Positions 1 to 5,562 are shown, numbered from the stretch's first letter. The stretch is DNA of 5,841 bases from Deltaproteobacteria bacterium (GCA_015233285.1 JADFYA010000242.1:1-5841); one strand, 5' to 3'. Numbers and translations are program-made. Notes: generated by a model from the letters alone, not told the origin.

Positions 1-149
1 TACGCGTAAAGTTTTTTTCGGATTTTCGGTGGCGGGAAATGAATTCTTCAGAAGTGATAATATTTTTAATAAATTCAATGAGATTGGCACATAAATCGCA
101 AAGCATACCCCATGCCAACATTAACTTGATTTTGAGAATTTGTATCCAT
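1..149 (-). pseudogene. N-terminal fragment of an IS4-like transposase, probably frameshifted, running off the left edge
   Basis: A strong ribosome binding site (GGAGG, 6 bases before the ATG at 149-147) opens a frame of only 24 codons, MDTNSQNQVNVGMGYALRFM..., that stops at 77-75. The neighbouring frame is open from an ATG at 193-191 to the window edge and carries the recognisable part: CDLCANLIEFIKNIITSEEF followed by ISRHRKSEKNFTR. The pattern F-x2-RHR-x4-(D/N)FTR is typical of the N-terminus of IS4-family DDE transposases; I recognise it from memory, without a search. Removing one G from the GGGG run (CCCC at 108-111 on the plus strand) would join the two frames into MDTNSQNQVNVGMGMLCDLC..., a continuous transposase-like start. 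I therefore infer a one-base frameshift, either inactivating or programmed. The alternative is an intact gene starting at ATG 121-119 or 193-191 with poorer ribosome binding sites. The catalytic DDE domain would lie outside the window. Confidence 0.55.
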
Positions 150-343
150 TTCTTTCCTCCATGATATGAATTAGTTATATTTTTTAATGACATAGTTAGT
201 ATCCCATACTTCTGTGAGCTTTTCAATAGAAAAGTGTGCCAAGAAATAAGAAAATTATTTTGTACAACTAACGGTTAAGTAGGCTCGCCAGTCTTTTTGT
301 CTTCCACCAACACATGAGCCCACTTGACCTTAAGTTAATGACA
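1..343 (-). mobile_element. Probable end of an insertion sequence (IS4-like), boundaries not resolved
   Basis: The stretch is visibly AT-rich compared with the rest of the window and holds the transposase start described separately. About 200 bases separate the transposase start from the end of the CooT gene, and I find no convincing gene there. The outer end of the element, with its terminal inverted repeat, should lie in this gap. A sequence reading CAATGTCATTAACTTAAGG on the minus strand (about 325-343) is a candidate tip because it sits just past the CooT stop codon, but the other end is outside the window, so neither the inverted repeat nor a target duplication can be checked. A short open stretch between stops (about 270-326, KVKWAHVLVEDKKTGEPT) may be chance or a remnant. 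Confidence 0.3.
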
Positions 344-362
344 TTGACCAGCAGGTGGTTAC

Positions 363-551
363 TTAATTTTCTTCTAAGATAATTTTATGCTCCACCAAAG
401 ACATCCGCTTTATCTTGGCGTCCATCACTTTTTGCTCTCCAAAGATGCTCACCAGTCGGAGTTTTCCGCCCTCATGTTCAACCACATCGACACTCTCGAG
501 GATTTTTTCTTCTTTTCCGTTTTTTATCAAGTACGCGTTGGCTTCACACAT
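363..551 (-). CDS. CooT-family nickel-binding protein
   Basis: This 62-residue protein begins MCEANAYLI and continues with ESVDVVEHEGGKLRLVSIFG and EQKVMDAKIKRMSLVEHKII. Length and sequence fit the CooT family (formerly annotated as a small predicted RNA-binding protein, COG1532). In the studied Rhodospirillum CooT, a homodimer binds nickel through the conserved Cys2 and supports maturation of carbon monoxide dehydrogenase; Cys2 is present here. The start is fixed by that Cys2 and by AAGGAG 10 bases upstream (562-567 on the plus strand), which lies inside the preceding DUF3842 gene. Its ATG overlaps the DUF3842 stop by 8 bases (ATGTGTGA), so translation is probably coupled. No CO dehydrogenase gene is visible nearby. 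Many genomes carry several CooT-like genes of unproven role, so nickel binding is likely but the client enzyme is unknown. Confidence 0.85.
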   Translation of the reverse strand: MCEANAYLIKNGKEEKILESVDVVEHEGGKLRLVSIFGEQKVMDAKIKRMSLVEHKIILEEN

Positions 552-966
552 GGTGCATTATCTCCTTTATCTTGATTTTAACTATCTCATCGATCAAATG
601 GGGCAACGGTTCCGGGGTCAGACCCGCGATTTCCACATTCTCCTGGCTCAGGGGGAGCAGTATTTTTTTGGCCGGGGAATCCGCCACGGCAGCGGCCATT
701 TCCGGAGTCACCTCACCCATCATAGCGTTAGCCAGGATAATGCCGATCGGGCCGATAATAACGTGGGCAGTCCTGGATGTCTTGATTATGGCGTTGGCCC
801 CGGTGGCTCCTTTATTGGCCCGGGCCTTCATCATCTGAGAAGTGGCGATGGCGTTGGTGCCGAGGGCGATGACCTCAATGTCTTCCCCATATTCTTCCTT
901 GAGTTTCTTGATCAAGGCGCTTCCGATGCCGCCGCCCTGGCCGTCTATCACACATATTTTCAACAT
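544..966 (-). CDS. DUF3842 family protein
   Basis: This 140-residue protein has the length and pattern of the DUF3842 family, whose biochemical role is not established. It opens with MLKICVIDGQGGGIGSALIK: a first beta strand followed by a glycine-rich turn (residues 8-15, DGQGGGIG) resembling a Rossmann-type nucleotide-binding loop. Further conserved-looking blocks are LGTNAIATSQMMKARANKGA at 35-54, GPIGIILANAMMGEVTPEMA at 72-91 and the strand KKILLP at 100-105. No signal peptide or membrane segment is evident, so it is probably cytoplasmic. It is the first gene of a two-gene unit with the CooT-family gene, overlapping it by 8 bases. That arrangement suggests a shared job, perhaps in nickel or cofactor handling; this is inference. 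The start has no strong ribosome binding site, but the N-terminal sequence matches where the family begins. Confidence 0.85.
   Translation of the reverse strand: MLKICVIDGQGGGIGSALIKKLKEEYGEDIEVIALGTNAIATSQMMKARANKGATGANAIIKTSRTAHVIIGPIGIILANAMMGEVTPEMAAAVADSPAKKILLPLSQENVEIAGLTPEPLPHLIDEIVKIKIKEIMHHV
562..567 (-). promoter_or_regulatory. Ribosome binding site for the CooT-family gene inside the DUF3842 coding region
   Basis: The minus strand reads AAGGAG ten bases before the CooT ATG at 551-549. It supports the 62-residue start that keeps the metal-binding Cys2, and it lies within the last codons of DUF3842, consistent with coupled translation of the overlapping pair. Confidence 0.6.
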
Positions 967-1168
967 GTTATATCACTTTCTGAACACGGCGTTTTTATTT
1001 TTTCTTTGCCTCCTGGGCGGCTTTGCGTTAAACTGCTTTTATTCTACACCAGGACCTGAACAAATCAAGGGAAAATTTGGGCCGGCCTTCAAGTTTTTCC
1101 GGAATGAATGCAATCGGAGGAAGTCTCCTTATCCGGATAGTTCGGTTGCGGTTAGACCAATCAAGAGG

Positions 1169-1197
1169 ATAACATATCGTTATTAAAAAAATGTCAC
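1169..1197 (-). promoter_or_regulatory. Candidate sigma-70-type promoter for the DUF3842-CooT unit
   Basis: On the minus strand GTGACA (1197-1192) resembles the -35 consensus at five of six bases, and TGTTAT (1174-1169) matches the -10 consensus at four of six, with an ideal 17-base AT-rich spacer. It points toward DUF3842 and would leave an untranslated leader of nearly 200 bases. Such matches are common by chance in AT-rich DNA. Confidence 0.3.
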
Positions 1198-1238
1198 GAT
1201 CAAACCATCTCCCCGAATGAGTAGAATCTTCGCCCCAA

Positions 1239-1256
1239 AGGCCGCTGGAGCGGCCT
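1239..1256. repeat. Perfect 7-bp inverted repeat with TGGA loop
   Basis: AGGCCGC and GCGGCCT flank a four-base TGGA loop. The stem is GC-rich and would be stable in RNA read from either strand, but neither side is followed by a run of T, so it is not a standard intrinsic terminator. It lies between two divergent genes and could be a leader hairpin or a protein site; its role is unknown. Confidence 0.45.
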
Positions 1257-1452
1257 CAAGCGAGTCGGCAAACATAGGTCTATTACCTTGGAACTGTTGC
1301 TAAAACAATCTTAAAGGCATATTCCCCCGCGCTTATCTAACCCGTCCAGGGACCAAGGGCTTTGCCGGCCGTAACCATTCTCTGCTGCGTCCGGGCACCT
1401 GTTTGACCCCTTCGGCACACAACCGTTGTTAAGACGACCAACCGGAGACCCG

Positions 1453-1468
1453 CCACAAGACTTTGTGG
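1453..1468. promoter_or_regulatory. CCACAA-GACT-TTGTGG palindrome upstream of the carboxyltransferase gene
   Basis: A perfect 6-bp inverted repeat with a 4-base spacer ends 13 bases before the ribosome binding site (AGGAG, 1482-1486) of the fused carboxyltransferase. Its position suits a repressor operator or a small hairpin in the mRNA leader. It does not match an operator that I can name, and a 6-bp palindrome can arise by chance. Confidence 0.3.
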
Positions 1469-1491
1469 ATGAATTTTAAATAGGAGCCAAC

Positions 1492-3360
1492 ATGTCCGCG
1501 CCTGTAACTAAAGCACCTGTAACAAAAGTACCTATCAGTAAAATGAGCTTGCTGGAACTTTTCAAGAAAAGAACACGCCACCCTTTTCGGCCGCGCACTT
1601 CCGATATCGTCACCCGGATCTTCGAAAACTTCAAGAAGCACCCCACGCCGGGCGATAGCCTGGTCTTGGGCGAGTCCGATTTCCAGACCCACACCGTGTT
1701 TGTTATTGGGCAACAGAAACCCACAGCCGACGATCTAAAAAAGCTCAAACCCGGCGTCAGGGCTGTAAACGGAATGTTGACGGCCGACGAACACTCGGCC
1801 ATTATGACCTTCTTAAAACACATCAAGGAACTTGACTTAGACAACGCCTTTATCGTTAATTTTATTGATACCTATGGGGCTGATATCTCAATGTATTCAG
1901 CCGAGCGGTTTCAAGCTTATCATATCAGCAGCATCATCCGGGAATTCTTGCTCCTCCCGGTCAAAACCATCTCCGTATTGCTCGGGGAAGGCGGGAGCGG
2001 CGGCGCTCTGGCCCTGCAAGTAACCGACCGCCGCGGCATGGTCGAAGATGCCCTCTACGCCACGGCGGCCCCGGAAAGCATGGCGGCCATCATGTTCCGG
2101 GACGCCTCTAAAATCGACGACGCCTTAAACATCCTCAACCCCACGGCCAAAGAGATGAAACGGCTAGGCGTGATTGACACCATTATTCCCGCAACCAAAG
2201 ATGTCAACGACGCCGATGGGCTGGCCGAAAATATTCAGGTCTTTATAGAAAAATCCATCAATGATTTGTCGAGGATCAAGATTAGGAAGCTCATGAAGTA
2301 CCGCCGCACCCGGAGTGAAGCATTCGGCCTGACCGCCACCAAGAGCCGGCTATCGGAATTGATCAAGATGTTTGAACGTCCGCTGAAGAGCTACTTCCAG
2401 AAACCACCTCGGGATATCAAGACGGTTAAGATCGGCAGCCTCAACCAGATGGACGATGACATGAATGAAGCCGTTGATAATATCCCAAAAGATGTCGATT
2501 GCATCAAATGCGGAGAGGCCCGAAAACGGGGAGGCGAGGGGGACGGCTGCGGCAAACTCATTCCGCTCTCGGAATTTTTGGAAAACCACATGGTCTGCCC
2601 CGAATGTGGTACCGGCGCCATTATGGGTGCCAGAGGCTGGATTGATTGTCTCACGGACAAAGACAGCTTCTTTGAGCTCTATCGCAATCTGACCGTCGGT
2701 GAACTCTTAGACTCAAACGACATCAGCCAGTCTTATCGGACATTCCTCGAAAAGCAAAAGGAACTGACTGATTTCAACGAATCATTGGTCACGGCCGAAG
2801 CCAGAATCTTCGGCTACCCCGCGGTCATGGTCATTTCCGAGTTTAATTTCAGCGGCGGTTCCATGGGAGTGGTCTTTGGGGAGAAGTTCAAACGGGCTGT
2901 AGAATACGCTGTAGAAAAAAAATATCCCCTGGTCAGTTTATGCTGTTCCGGCGGAGCCAGACTCTATGAAGGCATTATGGCCCTAATGCAAATGGTGAAA
3001 ACCGTCAATGCCGTTAATCTGTTAAAAGAGAATGGCCTGCCGTTCATCTCCGTGCTGGGCAATCCGTCCACCGGTGGCGCTATTGCCAGTTATGCCTCCT
3101 TAGGCGATGTGTTGATCGCCGAGCCTGGGGCTATGGTCATTTTCGCCGGCCCTCGGGTCATGACCACCAGTGGTTTTAAGGTCGACGAGAAGTATATCCG
3201 GTCCGACCATCTGTGCACTATTTCCGGTAATATTTACGATAACCTGAATTACTTTCACAACATCCGCGGCATCCACGAGGTTTGCGCCAGAGGCAATATG
3301 AAACGGACCATAGTCAAATACCTTGAACTCTATTTCCGGCTGCAACCAGCGGAGGACTAA
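1492..3360 (+). CDS. Fused acetyl-CoA carboxylase-type carboxyltransferase, alpha domain then beta domain
   Basis: This 622-residue protein joins an AccA-like half to an AccD-like half. In the acetyl-CoA carboxylase family, these move the carboxyl group from carboxybiotin to an acyl-CoA, giving malonyl-CoA for lipid synthesis. Alpha half (about 18-280): TRHP at 28-31, IGQQKP at 72-77, the oxyanion-hole loop GEGGSGGALA at 165-174 and PESMAAIMFRDA at 194-205. Beta half (about 333-620): zinc-ribbon cysteines C337, C340, C369 and C372, FSGGSMGVVFGEKFKRAVEY at 453-472, CCSGGARLYEGIMALMQM at 484-501 and GDVLIAEPGAMVIFAGPRVM at 538-557. Oddities: the zinc-finger spacing is 28 residues instead of the usual 15, the usual PGAYPG of AccA is replaced by YGADIS (128-133), and the C-terminus after 560 is divergent. 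AGGAG stands five bases before the ATG. Biotin carboxylase and biotin carrier genes are not in the window. The fold is clear; acetyl-CoA as substrate is inferred, and another acyl-CoA is possible. Confidence 0.88.
   Translation: MSAPVTKAPVTKVPISKMSLLELFKKRTRHPFRPRTSDIVTRIFENFKKHPTPGDSLVLGESDFQTHTVFVIGQQKPTADDLKKLKPGVRAVNGMLTADEHSAIMTFLKHIKELDLDNAFIVNFIDTYGADISMYSAERFQAYHISSIIREFLLLPVKTISVLLGEGGSGGALALQVTDRRGMVEDALYATAAPESMAAIMFRDASKIDDALNILNPTAKEMKRLGVIDTIIPATKDVNDADGLAENIQVFIEKSINDLSRIKIRKLMKYRRTRSEAFGLTATKSRLSELIKMFERPLKSYFQKPPRDIKTVKIGSLNQMDDDMNEAVDNIPKDVDCIKCGEARKRGGEGDGCGKLIPLSEFLENHMVCPECGTGAIMGARGWIDCLTDKDSFFELYRNLTVGELLDSNDISQSYRTFLEKQKELTDFNESLVTAEARIFGYPAVMVISEFNFSGGSMGVVFGEKFKRAVEYAVEKKYPLVSLCCSGGARLYEGIMALMQMVKTVNAVNLLKENGLPFISVLGNPSTGGAIASYASLGDVLIAEPGAMVIFAGPRVMTTSGFKVDEKYIRSDHLCTISGNIYDNLNYFHNIRGIHEVCARGNMKRTIVKYLELYFRLQPAED
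1498..1542 (+). repeat. Three 15-bp tandem repeats at the start of the carboxyltransferase gene
   Basis: Codons 3-17 encode three five-residue units, APVTK, APVTK and VPISK, from three related 15-base units. The extension lies before the conserved AccA-like sequence, which begins near Met18. It looks like a flexible tail formed by local duplication. Met18 has no good ribosome binding site, so translation most likely includes the repeats. Confidence 0.6.
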
Positions 3361-3378
3361 AGGCCTCTGGAAGAACTT

Positions 3379-3441
3379 GTTGCTTGCCACTGGTTTCTCG
3401 TTAAAGACAACCAGCAACGAGCAACCAGCAACACGCAACCC
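3379..3441. repeat. Direct and inverted repeats between the carboxyltransferase and HD-GYP genes
   Basis: CAACCAGCAACGAG (3408-3421) is followed at once by CAACCAGCAACACG (3422-3435) and a partial third unit, CAACC. The 17-base segment at 3379-3395 is the reverse complement of 3409-3425 at 13 of 17 positions, with a 13-base loop, so a hairpin is possible. No T-run follows, so it is not an obvious terminator. It may be a dispersed small repeat or a local duplication. It fills most of the space before the next gene. Confidence 0.5.
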
Positions 3442-3456
3442 TTGACAGGCTATGAG

Positions 3457-5445
3457 ATGGATCATATCGGGAACACCAAGATAATACACCTGGGTTCAGC
3501 GAACCGGACCTTTTTTCAAGGGCTGGCGCTCAGATTCCCCGGCGGATGGGTCCTGCAAAGCCCTGAAACCACCGATATGGGTGATCCCCCCGTTGATGAC
3601 GCCGGGAAGACCATTGAGATCGTCGATATCGATCACGACCGGTATGCTGGACAGGGAGGGCGGAACCGCCGGGCAGACATACTTGAGGCTGGAATTCCGG
3701 TGGCCAGGTTGATCATCCTGGCAATGGGCGAGGAACCTCGGGCCGAGTATGATGAGTTAGTGGATTACCTGGAGATGCCCCTGGCCCCGTGGCGGGTGAT
3801 GCAGACGCTTCATCGTCTGTCGGCCACGCTGGCGGCCCGGCAGGAACTGGCCTTACTCAGGGACGAGCTTTCGCTTCAAACCAGGGAGCTTTCCGAGTTG
3901 AACCAGATCGGGATCGCCTTGTCTGCTGAACGTGATTTCAACAAACTCCTGGATCTGATCTTGACCAAGGCCAGGGAAATCACCACGGCCGATGCCGGGA
4001 GCCTCTACCTGGTGGAAACAGACCCAGATGTCCCTCCGGACACCGACAACTTTTGGGCCGACAAACGGCTTCGATTCAAACTCACCCAGAATTCCTCATT
4101 AAGCATGAGTTTCCAAGAATTCGTTATGCCGGTCATCAAAACCAGTATGGCCGGGTATACCGCGATCAGCGGCCAACCATTAAACATCGTTGATGCTTAC
4201 GCCATTCCTGAAGACAGCAATTATTCCCATAACCGCAGCTTCGACCAAAGAACGGGATATCAGACCAGATCCATGCTGAACATCCCCATGCAAAGCCATC
4301 ACGGCGAGGCCATCGGTGTCCTGCAATTAATTAACCGTAAGCGTCACTGGGCGACCCGTCTGGAGAATCCAGATCAATTTGATCGTGAGGTCATCCCCTT
4401 TGATGCGGGCTGCGAGACACTGGCCTCATCACTGGCCGGCCAGGCGGCCGTAAGCATCGACAACATGCGTCTGTACGAGGAAATAAAACATTTATTCGAG
4501 GGATTTATCTATGCCTCAGTCCATGCCATAGAACAACGTGATCCGACCACTTCCGGCCATTCGGAGCGAGTGGCTGTTTTGACGGTGGGGTTGGCCGAGG
4601 TGGTAGATCGCGTCGACCAGGGGGCGTACCGGGAGGCAAAATTCACCGCGGAGGATTTACAGCAGATTAAGTATGCGTCGTTGCTTCATGACTTTGGCAA
4701 AATCGGCGTCCGGGAGCGGGTCCTGGTCAAGGAAAAAAAGCTTTACCCGGAACAACTTGAGGCCATCAAGTTTCGATTCGAGTTTATCAAGAAGGCCCTG
4801 GAAGCAAACTATTCGCACCGCAAGATAAGGTCGCTATTGGAAAGAAACCGGGAGGAAGCCCTGGGCCGGTTCACCCATTGGGATATGGAGTTTGAAGATA
4901 CCTTAAAGGAAATGGATACTTTTTTAGAAGTTATTCTTCAGGCCAACGAACCCCGGATTTTGGCCGAGACGGGGTGGCAGAGATTAATGGACATCAGCCG
5001 GCTGGCTATCAACGCCGACGGGCGGGAGTGGCCTTACCTGACCCCTCAAGAAGCCCACCTGCTGTCGATTCCAAAAGGCAGCCTGAGCGAGAAGGAACGA
5101 AAAGAGATCGAATCCCATGTGACTCATAGTTTCAATTTTCTCAACCGCATCCCCTGGTCTTCCAATCTCCGGAATGTCCCGGAATGGGCCTATGGTCACC
5201 ATGAAAAGCTGGACGGCACCGGCTATCCTCGCGGGCTGAATGCCCCCCAAATTCCCCTCCCATCAAAAATTATGACTATTTCCGACATATTCGACGCCCT
5301 GACGGCCAAAGATCGGCCCTACAAGAGTGCTGTTTCTGTCGACCGGGCTTTATCCATCCTTGACGCTGAGGTCCGGGAAGGGAAGATTGATCCCGAACTA
5401 TTCCGGCTTTTTGTTCAGGCAGAGGTATACAAACAGGTCTTTTAA
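3457..5445 (+). CDS. GAF and HD-GYP domain protein with N-terminal pseudo-receiver, probable cyclic di-GMP phosphodiesterase
   Basis: Counted from ATG 3457, the protein has 662 residues. Residues about 6-121 resemble a response-regulator receiver, with a VDIDHD strand at 56-61 and DYLEMPLAP at 103-111, but the usual acidic pair is absent and the lysine before the conserved proline is Met. A probable coiled coil (about 121-150) leads to a GAF domain (about 145-337) ending in SSLAGQAAVSIDNMRLYEEI. The HD-GYP domain follows: E359 and H368 in EQRDPTTSGHSERV, H411-D412 with K415 in HDFGKIGV, H554, HHEKLDGTGYP at 581-591 and D610 in SDIFDALTAKDRPYK. The expected metal-binding residues are thus present, so hydrolysis of cyclic di-GMP is likely. 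About 115 extra residues (roughly 435-545) interrupt the HD domain. No membrane segment is seen, so it is probably cytoplasmic. An in-frame TTG at 3442 would add five residues but lacks a ribosome binding site; AGG lies eight bases before the ATG. Confidence 0.88.
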   Translation: MDHIGNTKIIHLGSANRTFFQGLALRFPGGWVLQSPETTDMGDPPVDDAGKTIEIVDIDHDRYAGQGGRNRRADILEAGIPVARLIILAMGEEPRAEYDELVDYLEMPLAPWRVMQTLHRLSATLAARQELALLRDELSLQTRELSELNQIGIALSAERDFNKLLDLILTKAREITTADAGSLYLVETDPDVPPDTDNFWADKRLRFKLTQNSSLSMSFQEFVMPVIKTSMAGYTAISGQPLNIVDAYAIPEDSNYSHNRSFDQRTGYQTRSMLNIPMQSHHGEAIGVLQLINRKRHWATRLENPDQFDREVIPFDAGCETLASSLAGQAAVSIDNMRLYEEIKHLFEGFIYASVHAIEQRDPTTSGHSERVAVLTVGLAEVVDRVDQGAYREAKFTAEDLQQIKYASLLHDFGKIGVRERVLVKEKKLYPEQLEAIKFRFEFIKKALEANYSHRKIRSLLERNREEALGRFTHWDMEFEDTLKEMDTFLEVILQANEPRILAETGWQRLMDISRLAINADGREWPYLTPQEAHLLSIPKGSLSEKERKEIESHVTHSFNFLNRIPWSSNLRNVPEWAYGHHEKLDGTGYPRGLNAPQIPLPSKIMTISDIFDALTAKDRPYKSAVSVDRALSILDAEVREGKIDPELFRLFVQAEVYKQVF

Positions 5446-5478
5446 AGGCCCGAAGGACCTCATCCGAAACGCACCGGC

Positions 5479-5562
5479 TAAGCCCCGAAAGGGTGAATTA
5501 GGTTAATCCAGGGCTGGCTAATCCACCCTCCGGGCTAGCCTAATGCACCCCTTCGAGGCTTA
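5479..5562. repeat. Long imperfect palindrome, REP-like or MITE-like
   Basis: The left arm (5479-5509) and right arm (5532-5562) are reverse complements at 25 of 31 positions, around a 22-base loop. Two mismatches become G-U pairs in plus-strand RNA and three in minus-strand RNA. The loop contains a second, shorter partner for the left arm (GGCTAATCCACCC, 5516-5528), so two alternative hairpins are possible. The core, AGGGTGGATTAG on the minus strand, recalls dispersed palindromes seen between genes in many bacteria. It lies between two convergent genes and could slow or end transcription from both, although no T-run follows either arm. Confidence 0.6.

Larger units (their letters stand above)
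967..1491. other. Divergent intergenic region (525 bases) with no convincing gene
   Basis: This stretch separates the minus-strand DUF3842-CooT unit from the plus-strand carboxyltransferase gene, so both promoters should lie here. I see a candidate minus-strand promoter at 1169-1197, a perfect 7-bp hairpin with a TGGA loop at 1239-1256, and a 6-bp palindrome at 1453-1468. An isolated AGGAGG on the minus strand (near 1008-1013) has no start codon at a usable distance. Reading frames here are short and lack family features. No tRNA, CRISPR array or recognisable riboswitch was seen by eye. I could not identify a good sigma-70-type promoter for the plus-strand gene. Confidence 0.6.

Noticed and set aside
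1008..1040. A minus-strand frame reading RKAAQEAKKK before a stop, just upstream of DUF3842, which looks like a protein C-terminus
   Set aside because: A stop codon lies immediately before it in the same frame and no extended homology is visible on shifting frames, so it cannot be supported as a gene remnant.
415..1059. A 214-residue plus-strand open frame across the DUF3842-CooT region
   Set aside because: It is antisense to two recognised family members, has no ribosome binding site and a sequence without family character; it is a shadow frame.
842..1186. A 114-residue plus-strand open frame reaching into the divergent intergenic region, with a hydrophobic stretch
   Set aside because: Most of its first half is antisense to DUF3842 and the remainder has no recognisable features; the hydrophobic run is explained by the opposite-strand codons and T-rich DNA.
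1217..1303. A 28-codon plus-strand frame, MSRIFAPKAAGAASSESANI..., ending in two cysteines
   Set aside because: There is no ribosome binding site before the ATG and the Ala-rich part comes from the GC-rich hairpin; too short and unsupported to call a gene.
3408..3441. A possible start of a CRISPR array in the CAACCAGCAAC repeats
   Set aside because: The units are only 14 bases, adjacent without spacers, and just two and a half copies are present.
3100..3489. A 129-residue minus-strand open frame over the end of the carboxyltransferase gene
   Set aside because: It is antisense to conserved AccD motifs and lacks protein-family features; shadow frame.
5446..5460. A hairpin directly after the HD-GYP stop (AGGCCC-GAA-GGACCT) as an intrinsic terminator
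   Set aside because: The stem is six pairs with one mismatch and no T-run follows.
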